From contig WGUO01000006.1 in assembly GCA_014867205.1 (NCBI GenBank), forward strand, positions 40,618-104,617: DNA of 64,000 nt. Reading direction: 5' to 3'. This document shows, piece after piece, positions 43,010 through 51,728 of the stretch. The notes below the pieces were generated by a model. The model saw nothing but the letters and a program-made list of their open reading frames with translations. It did not search any database and was not told where the DNA came from. Position 1 is the stretch's first letter, and each line of letters begins with the position of its first letter. The translations under genes were made by a program, and so were the position numbers. Source of the DNA: Muribaculaceae bacterium. Its GTDB lineage: Bacteria > Bacteroidota > Bacteroidia > Bacteroidales > Muribaculaceae.

Positions 43010-43456
43010 TCAGGGGAGGAAACCGGAGACGTCATAGCCGTTGGCGCGCAGCTCGCGCACCATGCTCGACGACACGAACGAAAGTTCGGGGAGGGCGGGC
43101 ATGAGCAGTGTCTCGATTCCCGAGATACGCAGGTTGACTTCAGCAAGGTTTCGCTCGTACTCATAATCGGCGTTGCCGCGCACACCTCTCACCATGAAAT
43201 CAGCGCCGCATTCACGTGCCAGATCAACAGTCAGCCCCGAATAGAGCACGGCATCGACCCTCGGGTCATCTGCGAAGATGCGCTTGATTCCGGCCACGCG
43301 GGCAGCGGCATTGCCGTCGGGCTTGTCGGGATTGCAGCCGACTGCGACGATTACCCGGTCGCATATCGCGAGCGTGCGCTCCACGATTGACTTGTGCCCG
43401 ATTGTGAACGGGTTGAACGAGCCGGGGTAGAGTGCGGTCCTAAATTTCCGAGTCAT
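43010..43456 (-). CDS. coaD: Phosphopantetheine adenylyltransferase
   Basis: The enzyme makes dephospho-CoA from 4'-phosphopantetheine and ATP. The 148-residue product has the nucleotidyl-transferase motif YPGSFNPFTIGH at residues 10-21 and a C-terminal motif RELRANGYDVSGFLP. The start overlaps the parE 3' end by 17 nt. Confidence 0.95.
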   Translation of the reverse strand: MTRKFRTALYPGSFNPFTIGHKSIVERTLAICDRVIVAVGCNPDKPDGNAAARVAGIKRIFADDPRVDAVLYSGLTVDLARECGADFMVRGVRGNADYEYERNLAEVNLRISGIETLLMPALPELSFVSSSMVRELRANGYDVSGFLP

Positions 43457-45488
43457 CTTCTATAACCAGATTGTCAATGATGAAGTTCTGGCGCTCCATC
43501 GTGTTTTTACCCATGTAGAACTCGAGGAGCGACTCCGGGGCGTCCTCCTTGCGGAGCCTCACGTTGTCGAGCCTCATGCCGGGGCCGATGAACTCGGCGA
43601 ACTCCGCGTCATTTATCTCACCGAGACCCTTGAATCGGGTAATCTCGGCCTTAGAGCCGAATTTGGCGATGGCTGCCTCACGCTCCTCGTCAGTGTAGCA
43701 GTAGTAAGTATCCTTTTGTTCATCTTCGGCACGCTTGCGCTTGGACTTGGATCGTCGCACCGCCTCTCGGTCGCGCACCCGGAAGAGAGGAGTCTGCAGG
43801 ATGTAGACATGTCCCTTCTTGACCAGGTCGGGGAAGAACATCAGGAAGAAAGTCAGCACCAGCAGCCGGATGTGCATGCCGTCGACATCGGCATCCGTAG
43901 CGATTATGACCTTGTTGTAGCGGAGGCCCTCTATGCCGTCCTCAATGTTGAGGGCGGCCTGGAGCAGGTTGAACTCATCGTTCTTATAGACTACCTCCTG
44001 GGTCATTCCGAATGAGTTCAGGGGTTTTCCGCGCAGCGAGAAGACGGCTTGGGTCTCGGCGTTGCGCACCTTGGTGATGGTTCCCGATGCCGAGTCGCCC
44101 TCTGTGATGAAGATTGCGGTATCCTCGCGCGGGTCGGCCTCGATATCGCCGTTCTTGGTTTTCTTCTGGCGGAGTGTGTCGTTGTAATGGATGCGGCAGT
44201 CGCGCAGCTTGCGGTTGTGCAGGCTGACCTTCTTGGCCTTCTCGCGCGCCATCTTGGCCACGCCGGCCATTGACTTGCGTTCCTTCTCCGACTGGGCTAT
44301 CTTGCGTAGCATGGCGTCGGCCACCTCAGGGTTCTTGTGCAGGTAGTCGTCGAGTTCCTTCTTCAGGAAGTCGCCGATGAACTTATTGACCGTGAGTGGT
44401 TTGCCCGGCTCCACCTCCTTGCTGCCGAGGCGCGTCTTGGTCTGCGACTCGAACACCGGCTCCTGGATTCTGACGCTTACCGCCGCAACCATGCCGTTGC
44501 GGATATCGGAGAACTCGAAGCCTTTGCCCGAGAACTCCTTGATGGTGCGGCTCACGTGCTCGCGGAAAGCCGTGAGGTGCGTACCGCCCTGGGTGGTGTG
44601 CTGACCGTTGACAAACGAATAGTATTCCTCGCCATTCTGGTCAGTATGTGTGAGCACCACCTCGATATCCTGACCCTTCAGGTGAATAATCGGGTAGAGC
44701 GGAGTGGCGGTCAGGTTGTCCTTGAGCAGGTCGAGCAGACCATGGCGCGACTGGTACTTCTTGCCGTTGTAGAATATCTGCAGTCCTACATTAAGATACG
44801 TGTAGTGCTCCACCATGTTCTCGACAAACTCCGGATTGAACGCGAAGTTCTGGAAGAGGGCGTTGTCGGGTTTGAAGCTTACGAATGTTCCGTTAGGCTC
44901 ACGCGTGTCTGTCGGCTCGGACTGCGAGACGAACTCACCCTGATGGAATACGACGGTCACTTTCTTGCCGTCGCGCACCGAGGCCACAGTACAGTCCTCG
45001 GAGAGAGCGTTGACAGCCTTCAGGCCGACGCCGTTCAGGCCGACAGACTTCTTGAAGTTCTTGTCGTCGAACTTGCCTCCGGTATTGATCTCGGATGCGA
45101 CCTCCTTGACCTTGCCGAGGGGGATTCCGCGGCCGTAGTCGCGCACTGTCACCTCTCCCTCGTCGCTGAGTGTGATGTCGATTCGCGTGCCCATGCCCAT
45201 GTTGAACTCGTCGATAGAGTTGTCGACGACCTCCTTGACGAGGATGTAGATACCATCCTCAGCGTGCGAGCCATCACCGAGTTTGCCGATATACATGCCG
45301 GGACGCCTGCGGATATGCTCGTTCCAGCTGAGGGTCTGGATTGCGTCGTCGGTGTAAGAGCCGGCAGACGGGTTGGACGCCGGGCTGACAAACAATGCCT
45401 CCGACTCGGTTTCTTCGGCAGCCTGGGGAGTCGCTCCGCTTGCAGGCTGCTGTGCGTTGTCTATGTCATTAAAAAGATCTTCGCTCAT
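43440..45488 (-). CDS. parE: DNA topoisomerase IV subunit B
   Basis: The 682-residue type II topoisomerase ATPase subunit has a GHKL domain (EVVDNSIDEFNMG, GRGIPLGKV, VGLNGVGLKAVNAL). It also has the Toprim region (IFITEGDSASG and ATDADVDGMHIR) and an acidic N-terminal extension of about 45 residues. Its partner gene parC is not in the window. It heads the parE-coaD-S41 cluster. Confidence 0.93.
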   Translation of the reverse strand: MSEDLFNDIDNAQQPASGATPQAAEETESEALFVSPASNPSAGSYTDDAIQTLSWNEHIRRRPGMYIGKLGDGSHAEDGIYILVKEVVDNSIDEFNMGMGTRIDITLSDEGEVTVRDYGRGIPLGKVKEVASEINTGGKFDDKNFKKSVGLNGVGLKAVNALSEDCTVASVRDGKKVTVVFHQGEFVSQSEPTDTREPNGTFVSFKPDNALFQNFAFNPEFVENMVEHYTYLNVGLQIFYNGKKYQSRHGLLDLLKDNLTATPLYPIIHLKGQDIEVVLTHTDQNGEEYYSFVNGQHTTQGGTHLTAFREHVSRTIKEFSGKGFEFSDIRNGMVAAVSVRIQEPVFESQTKTRLGSKEVEPGKPLTVNKFIGDFLKKELDDYLHKNPEVADAMLRKIAQSEKERKSMAGVAKMAREKAKKVSLHNRKLRDCRIHYNDTLRQKKTKNGDIEADPREDTAIFITEGDSASGTITKVRNAETQAVFSLRGKPLNSFGMTQEVVYKNDEFNLLQAALNIEDGIEGLRYNKVIIATDADVDGMHIRLLVLTFFLMFFPDLVKKGHVYILQTPLFRVRDREAVRRSKSKRKRAEDEQKDTYYCYTDEEREAAIAKFGSKAEITRFKGLGEINDAEFAEFIGPGMRLDNVRLRKEDAPESLLEFYMGKNTMERQNFIIDNLVIEDDSEI

Positions 45489-45568
45489 GCGGGCTTCTTT
45501 TTCCTTTCTTTTATATATTCCGGTGTCTATTGACGCACCGGGTGTCGGTTTGATTTGTATATTCAGAT

Positions 45569-47971
45569 TTATTTCAAGACCTTGCGGGTTGTCACACTTC
45601 CGTCGGCATGCTGCTCAACCACGATGAAGACACCTGACTCCGGGCATCTCTCGCCCAAAGCGACACCGGTCATCGTATAGTATAGCGTACGTGTCACCGG
45701 AGAAGCATCTTCGGTTGGAATCTCATCAACGCCTGTATTGATGTTGCTGCTGACGGTGAAGACAGCCCGATTGCCAACATATGCGTTGTTCAGATATGCC
45801 GAAGCGAAATATTTTGCGCCGGGCTCGCCATTGGCGAGGTTGATATGCCATATGAGTTTTGTGTTTCCGACAGCCGGAGCGCGCTCGGGCGCGGTTGCAA
45901 CGCCGGGTGCGGCTATGGCCACGAACTCCGACGTGGCTCTCCCGATAGGATATACTGACTGTCCCTCGACATAGGGGAAAATGTAAAGGTCTATGTTGCC
46001 GGCAAAATAACCCGAGGTGCATTTCAAGTCGGCTTCGGCCGAGATGTCCCAGTAATCCTGGTTGTTGTCGATCTTGAGGTTCGAGATCTGGAGAGTTGGA
46101 GTCGAAGCATTGTGAAGCGTCACCTCGACAGGTGCGGAAATCTTTTCATACGACTCTCCCGATTTCTTGTAAAGAATCATCTGATACTTTCCGGCGGCGG
46201 CCACGACAGCCTGGCCGTTCGAGGTGAAATATCTCAGAGGGGAGACATATTCCCAGTTCCTTGTCTCGCCCGGGGCGAGATTGACAAGGGCGTCATTTCC
46301 GATAGCGGCCATTTCCCCGTCCTTGACAAGAGCGACGGCGACTGTCCCGTAGAATTCGGCATCGTCGCTTGTATTGGCCAGTGTCGCGCTTACCTTGAAG
46401 TCAGAGCCCTTGTAGAGGGCGGACTCGAGAGTCAGGTTGCTTGCGGAGACATCCGCCGGGTTGGTGAGAGAGAAAGTGACCTTGTCGCCGTTGACAGTCA
46501 TGTAGATCATCTGCACATCGGTGACCGGAACTTTGATAGGAAGAACCTCACCGTCGGCTCCCACCTTGAAGACAGGAGTGATTTTATAGACGCCATCGGC
46601 GTAGCCGGCTATTGTGATTTTTGCAGTAAGTTGTTTGAACCCCCAGCCAATGCCGAGTTCCTGTTCATATAGAACTCGGAGATAGTCATTAGACTTCCCG
46701 CCTGCAGCCGGAGTTATCGAGACTCCCATATATGTATCATATATAGGTGTTGATGAATAATTTCTTGCGCTGAAGCCTATTTCGATAGTCTCGCCCTGGT
46801 TTATCTCGGTAGCATTGACAGAGAGGCCGGCATCTGCATACATCTGATAGGAGTATTCGGAGTTGCCTGTCTCGGGCTTGACATATGATATGATATTCTG
46901 ATTGAAGTCATATCCTGACGAACTGCCGCCGATACCCTGTGAGCCCGGGTCGAGGGCATTGAGAGAGAAGTATCCGTCGCTCATGCCGCCCCACCCCCAG
47001 TTGAAATGGAACAGGCCGTCGGAATAGCCGTCGCATACAAACTGGTGGGCGCCGTCATTGCTCTGTCCGGCGTAGAGCACAGGGCCGTATTCGAGCAGGT
47101 TGGTATAGATTATATCCTCCCATTCGGAGATTGTGTAGTAATCGCGCATCATGAAGAGAAGCCCCTTGTCATAGCCGAAGTTCTCGAGTAGTGCGCGCAC
47201 GAGATTTATTGAAGGCGCACCTGATTCCGAGGGGGAGTAACTCATTTCTACGCCGATTCCGCAGGCACGCATCAGCGTGGCTACTGCATTCTTCTGAGCG
47301 GTAGTTGCGCCTGAGTCATATGTGTCGAGCATGTTGTTCCAGTCGAACGTTGTGGCACCATAGTCGAAACTGAGAGTCTGGTTTCCTTTTTCCCAGGTGT
47401 ATGAGTACGTTCCCGTTCCCTTTGCAGGGAAATTGTGGTATTTCAGCACCTGTGCGAAAGCGGTGGCGACGCATCCGGTCACGCAGCGACTGCCGTTAAG
47501 GGTGGGACAGAGGTTATTGTAGGGTTCTGACTGGTTCCATTTTGTGGTCATGAGCGGCTTGATACTCACACGAGGTGCTCGTGGAGAGGTTGCGCGGGGA
47601 GCGTCGGTCCGTGACGCGTTAACAGCGGCCTGTTCGGCGAGAGAGTTGAGCCAGTAGCGCATTCCGTCGGGCAGTTCCTCCTCGGTGGCCGGAAGGATAC
47701 CCGAGTCGCTGTATCCGAGCAATGGAATCGTCGTGTCATCGGCGGCAACGGCGAGAAATCCTTCCCTGTCGGGGCTGCTGAAGACATAAATCATAGGTTT
47801 GCCGTCGACGGCCTTGGTGAAACAGAGTTCATGGCTGTCGGCTGCGGTGCCCACAATCTTATCGCGGTCGGATGAAATGGCTCTTGAAAGAGCCTGATTG
47901 GGAGTGAGTGGAGCGGCCCAGACGGCTGCCGCCGCTGAGAGAGAAAGAATAGAGAGTAATATTTTTTTCAT
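45569..47971 (-). CDS. C10 (streptopain-like) cysteine protease with T9SS-like tail
   Basis: The 800-residue protein has a signal peptide ending near AVWA/AP and a propeptide. The catalytic Cys167 lies in VTGCVATAFAQVLKYH and His309 in DGAHQFVCDGYS, followed by FNWGWGG. Further CARDB/Ig-like beta domains follow. The C-terminus reads VDEIPTEDASP ... LYYTMTGV ... SGVFIVVEQHADG ... RKVLK, a T9SS sorting pattern. It is probably surface-exposed or secreted and may act on host or bacterial proteins; that role is inferred. Confidence 0.92.
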   Translation of the reverse strand: MKKILLSILSLSAAAAVWAAPLTPNQALSRAISSDRDKIVGTAADSHELCFTKAVDGKPMIYVFSSPDREGFLAVAADDTTIPLLGYSDSGILPATEEELPDGMRYWLNSLAEQAAVNASRTDAPRATSPRAPRVSIKPLMTTKWNQSEPYNNLCPTLNGSRCVTGCVATAFAQVLKYHNFPAKGTGTYSYTWEKGNQTLSFDYGATTFDWNNMLDTYDSGATTAQKNAVATLMRACGIGVEMSYSPSESGAPSINLVRALLENFGYDKGLLFMMRDYYTISEWEDIIYTNLLEYGPVLYAGQSNDGAHQFVCDGYSDGLFHFNWGWGGMSDGYFSLNALDPGSQGIGGSSSGYDFNQNIISYVKPETGNSEYSYQMYADAGLSVNATEINQGETIEIGFSARNYSSTPIYDTYMGVSITPAAGGKSNDYLRVLYEQELGIGWGFKQLTAKITIAGYADGVYKITPVFKVGADGEVLPIKVPVTDVQMIYMTVNGDKVTFSLTNPADVSASNLTLESALYKGSDFKVSATLANTSDDAEFYGTVAVALVKDGEMAAIGNDALVNLAPGETRNWEYVSPLRYFTSNGQAVVAAAGKYQMILYKKSGESYEKISAPVEVTLHNASTPTLQISNLKIDNNQDYWDISAEADLKCTSGYFAGNIDLYIFPYVEGQSVYPIGRATSEFVAIAAPGVATAPERAPAVGNTKLIWHINLANGEPGAKYFASAYLNNAYVGNRAVFTVSSNINTGVDEIPTEDASPVTRTLYYTMTGVALGERCPESGVFIVVEQHADGSVTTRKVLK

Positions 47972-48079
47972 AATTCTGCCGAGCGTATTAAACGTTGAGA
48001 TCAGTGATTGATGACTGTGTGACCGGTTGTACTGGCTTCGTCAGATAGCGGTGGAATCAGCCGGACTGACATCAATTTG

Positions 48080-48087
48080 CAAAGATA
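48080..48087 (-). promoter_or_regulatory. -7 element for the C10 protease gene
   Basis: The minus strand reads TATCTTTG, an exact -7 consensus. The -33 region at 20 nt is T-rich but lacks TTTG. The leader would be about 100 nt. Confidence 0.55.
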
Positions 48088-48239
48088 ATTAAAAATTTGC
48101 GAATTTAAAAAATGAGGGTTTCAAAAAGGTTTCAAAATCTCCGATAAAACCAAGAAAAGGAGATGGGAAGCAGTCGTTGCCCAACAGAAATTCTTCGAGT
48201 GGCAATCGTATATAAAAAATCTTAGATATAAATAATCTT

Positions 48240-48261
48240 ATATATAAAAATTTTTATATAT
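48240..48261. promoter_or_regulatory. 22-bp perfect palindrome overlapping the prmC -7 element
   Basis: ATATATAAAAA joins TTTTTATATAT with no mismatch, and its right edge overlaps TATCTTTG (48259-48266). It may be an operator, a curvature element, or a chance AT-rich palindrome. Confidence 0.45.
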
Positions 48262-48266
48262 CTTTG
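48259..48266 (+). promoter_or_regulatory. -7 element for the prmC-recX-comF transcript
   Basis: TATCTTTG is an exact -7 consensus, 44 nt before prmC. No TTTG lies 19-21 nt upstream; instead two ATCTTA-type repeats (AATCTTAGATATAAATAATC) occupy that region. Confidence 0.6.
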
Positions 48267-48310
48267 CATCACTCCTTTACAAAATTCTTAATATAAAGAG
48301 AGTAAGTGTA

Positions 48311-49210
48311 ATGCCTGAATTTATGAGTGAGAGATTTGAGTTTGAGGGGAAAGAGGGACTTACGGCCGGGGGACTGGCGCGCGCGGTTCAGGATGAGCTG
48401 GCGCGGGTCTGTGGCGACGGAGAGGCCAGGGCCATGACCAGGCTGATGTTCCATCACCTCAAGGGCTGGAGTGTCACCGACATGATAGTCAACGCCGACC
48501 GGCCCGCGTCGGAGTATCTGGTCTCGAAGACGGCCGGTGTACTGCGCCGTGTGCTCTTAGGCGAACCGATACAGTATGTTCTTGGCGAGGCCCGATTCTA
48601 TGGCATGGATCTCGAGGTAACGCCGGCAGTACTGATTCCGCGGCCCGAGACCGAGGAACTCGTCGACGTGATAGTCCGGGAGAACCGGCGCCCCGATCTG
48701 CGGGTGCTTGACGTCGGTACAGGCTCCGGTGCGATAGCGATAGCCCTCTCGCGCAACCTGCCGTTCTCAAAGGTGACGGCCATAGACATCTCCGAGGAGG
48801 CCCTGACAGTGGCCCGGGCGAATGCCGTGCGCCTTCATGCCGACATTGATTTCATGCATGAGGATGTGTTCCGCTACGAGCCTGCGGCAGACTCATTCGA
48901 CATAATAGTGAGCAATCCGCCCTACATAGCCGAGAGCGAGCGCAAGGATATGGAGCCGAACGTGCTCGAGCATGAGCCTGAAGGAGCCCTCTTCGTTCCC
49001 GACGACAACCCTCTGGTCTACTACAGTCGCATATCAGAGATAGCCATACGTGCACTTGCGGGTGGTGGCAGACTTTACTACGAGATAAATCCCAACTACG
49101 CCTCTCAGTTGACGACTATGCTTGAGGCCGACGGGTTTACTGACGTCGAGATAAGGAAAGACATATCACGTCGCGACAGGTTTGCCGTGGCTGTAAAAGC
49201 AGAGAAGTGA
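48311..49210 (+). CDS. prmC: Peptide chain release factor N5-glutamine methyltransferase
   Basis: The enzyme methylates the GGQ glutamine of RF1/RF2. The 299-residue protein has an N-terminal helical domain, GEARFYGMDLEVTPAVLIPR and the SAM motif VLDVGTGSGAIAIALSR. The catalytic NPPY sits at residues 202-205. An alternative start four codons in (48323) is possible. Its stop overlaps the GTG start of recX. Confidence 0.95.
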   Translation: MPEFMSERFEFEGKEGLTAGGLARAVQDELARVCGDGEARAMTRLMFHHLKGWSVTDMIVNADRPASEYLVSKTAGVLRRVLLGEPIQYVLGEARFYGMDLEVTPAVLIPRPETEELVDVIVRENRRPDLRVLDVGTGSGAIAIALSRNLPFSKVTAIDISEEALTVARANAVRLHADIDFMHEDVFRYEPAADSFDIIVSNPPYIAESERKDMEPNVLEHEPEGALFVPDDNPLVYYSRISEIAIRALAGGGRLYYEINPNYASQLTTMLEADGFTDVEIRKDISRRDRFAVAVKAEK

Positions 49211-49686
49211 GAGAGAAGAATCCATTGACCAAGGATGCCGCGCTGCTGCGCATGGCCGACCTTTGCGCCCGCTCCGAGCAGTGCGCCTCTGAGATTATGA
49301 CGAAACTGCGCGCCAAGGGCCTGCCGGCGCAAGACATCAGCGACATAGTCGAGAACCTGACAGACCGCGGGTTTATCGACGAGAAGAGATATGCGCGCAG
49401 TTTTACACGCGACAAGGTGCGTTTCGCCGGGTGGGGCCGGTTGAAGATACGCGCCATGCTTGCGGCAAGACGCATTTCGACGGGTGCCATATCCGAGGCT
49501 ATGGATGAGATAGATCCCGAGGAATATGCTGACGCACTGGCAAGAGTGGCAAAATCCAAGGCCCACGGACTCGACCTGAGAGTATATGATGACAGGATGC
49601 GCCTGTTGCGTCAGCTTGCCACGCGCGGATTCGAGATAGACCTGGCCAAGGCCGAGATAAAGAGACTTATGGGGATGAGCAGGTAA
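49207..49686 (+). CDS. recX: Regulatory protein RecX
   Basis: RecX inhibits or modulates RecA filaments. The 159-residue all-helical product has the repeat-like segments LCARSEQCASEIMTKLRAKG and YARSFTRDKVRFAGWGRLKI typical of RecX. The start is GTG at 49207, in a GTGA overlap with the prmC stop, so it is translationally coupled. recA is not in the window. Confidence 0.88.
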   Translation: MREKNPLTKDAALLRMADLCARSEQCASEIMTKLRAKGLPAQDISDIVENLTDRGFIDEKRYARSFTRDKVRFAGWGRLKIRAMLAARRISTGAISEAMDEIDPEEYADALARVAKSKAHGLDLRVYDDRMRLLRQLATRGFEIDLAKAEIKRLMGMSR

Positions 49687-49712
49687 ACAAATAAAACCGA
49701 TAGAGAGGGGTT

Positions 49713-50399
49713 ATGAATATCCTGACGGCGATAATAGACTACATGTATCCGCGGGTGTGTCATGTATGCGGAGAGCCCCTGCCACAGGGTGCGCGCTACG
49801 TGTGCGCATCCTGTCTGTCGCGGATGCCCCGCACGCTATACCACCGGCAACCCGACAACGCGATGGAGCAGCGCTTCATGGGGCTGTTCCCTTTCCGTCA
49901 GGCCTCAGGTCACTTCTTCTATTCCCGGGGCTCGGATCTGTCCATACTTATGCATGACCTGAAATACCACCGGTTCCGGGGGCTTGCCCGCTACTTGGGC
50001 GAGGTGGTCGGAGGGGAACTGCTTACCACCGGCTTTTTGAGCGATATCGACATGATACTCCCTGTGCCGATGCACTTTCTCAAGCAGGCGCGGCGTGGAT
50101 ACAATCAGAGTGTGGAGATAGCGAGGGGTGTGAGCAGGGTAAGCGGCATTCCGGTGGCAGGCAACCTTAGGGCCGTTCGCGGCCATAAGACGCAGACCAG
50201 CATGACCCTTGACCAGAGGCTCCACAATACCAGAGGACTTTTCCGACTCGAGCGTGCCGGGGAGGTAGACTCGCGCGGAGTACTTCTGCTCGACGACGTG
50301 TGCACCACCGGGGCGACCCTCTCGGCGGCAGCCGAGGCGATACTGAGGGACGCGCCAGATGCGAAAATATCGCTTCTGACGCTTGGCGTGACATTCTGA
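49713..50399 (+). CDS. comF: ComF family phosphoribosyltransferase-like protein
   Basis: The 228-residue protein has a four-cysteine zinc site (Cys16, 19, 31, 34) near the N-terminus and a type I PRTase core with the PRPP loop LLLDDVCTTGATL. ComF relatives are linked to DNA uptake or single-strand DNA handling, but the reaction is unknown. It is the last gene of the prmC cluster; a weak hairpin (50402-50419) follows the stop. Confidence 0.9.
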   Translation: MNILTAIIDYMYPRVCHVCGEPLPQGARYVCASCLSRMPRTLYHRQPDNAMEQRFMGLFPFRQASGHFFYSRGSDLSILMHDLKYHRFRGLARYLGEVVGGELLTTGFLSDIDMILPVPMHFLKQARRGYNQSVEIARGVSRVSGIPVAGNLRAVRGHKTQTSMTLDQRLHNTRGLFRLERAGEVDSRGVLLLDDVCTTGATLSAAAEAILRDAPDAKISLLTLGVTF

Positions 50400-50521
50400 G
50401 CGGACATGCGGTAATGTCCATGGCGCGGCGCTCCTTGAAAACCATGACACGTCCGTCAATGTTTAAAACATGTGAAATAGGTGCGTTCCGCGCATAAATA
50501 GTGCCGTTTAGGCGTTTTTTA

Positions 50522-50553
50522 TTTGCATATTAAGTGTATGAGATGTAAATTTG
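50522..50553 (+). promoter_or_regulatory. Promoter for pyrE and downstream genes
   Basis: TTTG (50522-50525), a 20-nt spacer and TAAATTTG (50546-50553) form a near-perfect Bacteroidetes promoter. The spacer ends GTATGAGATG, almost identical to that of the subtilisin promoter. The leader is about 70 nt. Confidence 0.87.
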
Positions 50554-50630
50554 CAGTTTGGAAGAGGGGATACGTGTGCTCCGGCATGCGTGTTCCGTCA
50601 GCCTGCGACCTTAAATAAAAATGTATCGTT

Positions 50631-51269
50631 ATGAAAAAGCCAGATCGAATACTCGCCGAGAAATTGCTGAATGTCAGTGCAGTCAAGTTACAGCCCGAAA
50701 TGCCGTTCGTGTGGGGCAGCGGGTGGAACTCACCCATCTATAACGACAACCGACGGATACTGTCATACCCCGATGTGCGCAATTTCATAAAGGTAGAGAT
50801 GGCGAAGACCATACTCGAGACATATCCTGCGGCCGATGCCGTTGCGGCGGTGTCGACAGCCGCCATACCGTTCGGCGCGCTTGTCGCCGACACTCTGGGA
50901 CTCCCGTTTGTGTACGTGCGCTCTACACCCAAGGACCATGGCCTTGAGAACATGATAGAGGGCGACCTTAAGCCGGGCCAGCATGTGGTGATGATAGAGG
51001 ATATCGTGGCCACGGGAGGAGGCTCGCTCAAGGCGGCCGACGCCATACGCATGGCCGGCGGCGAAGTCGAGGGCGGAGTATGTGTCTTCAACTATGAGTT
51101 TCCGATGGCTGTGAAGCGTCTGCGCGATGCTGACATACACATGGAGTCGCTTTGCAGATACGACACACTGGTAGAGGCCGCGATTGAAATACAGTACATA
51201 CATGCCGGCGACGAGGCCACCCTTAAGGAGTGGCGCAAGGATCCAGCCAACTGGGTGCCCGGCAACTAA
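50631..51269 (+). CDS. pyrE: Orotate phosphoribosyltransferase
   Basis: The enzyme makes orotidine 5'-phosphate from orotate and PRPP in pyrimidine synthesis. The 212-residue protein has the substrate-binding N-terminus (EMPFVWGSGWNSPIYNDNR), the flexible-loop region VRSTPKDHG and the PRPP motif VVMIEDIVATGGGSL. It has its own promoter. Confidence 0.95.
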   Translation: MKKPDRILAEKLLNVSAVKLQPEMPFVWGSGWNSPIYNDNRRILSYPDVRNFIKVEMAKTILETYPAADAVAAVSTAAIPFGALVADTLGLPFVYVRSTPKDHGLENMIEGDLKPGQHVVMIEDIVATGGGSLKAADAIRMAGGEVEGGVCVFNYEFPMAVKRLRDADIHMESLCRYDTLVEAAIEIQYIHAGDEATLKEWRKDPANWVPGN

Positions 51270-51290
51270 ACATAAACAAAGCATAAGATA

Positions 51291-51728
51291 ATGGCATCAT
51301 ACAAGAGCGAGACCGTGACTCTCGCACATCCCGCCGAGACAGTTTTCGCGAAACTCTCGAACCTGAACGGACTCGGCGAACTGATCAAGAACGTACCCGC
51401 CGACAAGGTACCCGCCGAGCAGCTCGCCATGCTCGAGCAGGTCAGGGTGACCAGCGACACAATAACCTTTCCCGGCGGACCGGTCGGAGAGATAACCCTA
51501 CGGCTTGTAGAGGCAGTTGACCCGACGCTGATACGCCTCGAGGGATACGGCACACCGGTTCCGATGAGCCTGGAGATGCACATCACGCCGCTTACTCCCG
51601 ACACATGCGAGGCATATGTGGATATCGACCTGAAGATACCCGCTATGCTGCGTCCGATGGTCAACGGCCCTCTGCAGAAGATGGCAGACCAGTTCGGCCA
51701 GATGCTTCGCCAGATGCCGATGGCATGA
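51291..51728 (+). CDS. SRPBCC-fold protein, function unknown
   Basis: The 145-residue protein starts MASYKSETVTLAHPAETVFA, typical of START/polyketide-cyclase-like ligand-binding folds, and has the long C-terminal helix (GPLQKMADQFGQMLRQ). It probably binds a hydrophobic ligand. Its stop overlaps the next lipoprotein start (ATGA at 51725). It is 21 nt after pyrE. Confidence 0.85.
   Translation: MASYKSETVTLAHPAETVFAKLSNLNGLGELIKNVPADKVPAEQLAMLEQVRVTSDTITFPGGPVGEITLRLVEAVDPTLIRLEGYGTPVPMSLEMHITPLTPDTCEAYVDIDLKIPAMLRPMVNGPLQKMADQFGQMLRQMPMA

Larger units (their letters stand above)
47972..48310. other. 339-bp divergent intergenic region
   Basis: It separates the C10 protease (minus) and prmC (plus). 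The left part is GC-balanced and has no clear motif. From about 48070 on it is AT-rich and holds one -7 candidate for each direction (48080-48087 minus, 48259-48266 plus) and a 22-bp palindrome (48240-48261). No open frame of credible quality is seen. Confidence 0.7.

Noticed and set aside
44337..45533. 398-codon open frame antisense to parE
   Set aside because: parE is unambiguous; the antisense product has no family features.
45489..45568. Terminator between the C10 protease and parE genes
   Set aside because: A 6-bp CCGGTG/CACCGG stem (45520-45541) exists but has a long loop and no U-run, too weak to call.
50400..50521. Gene remnant or antisense coding segment between comF and pyrE
   Set aside because: A short minus-strand frame is open, but it continues into comF as a shadow and shows no recognisable protein.
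51605..51724. Longer start for the four-cysteine lipoprotein
   Set aside because: The added 40 residues lie inside the SRPBCC gene, are Arg/Asp/Ser-rich and would bury the signal peptide; ATG 51725 gives a proper lipobox.
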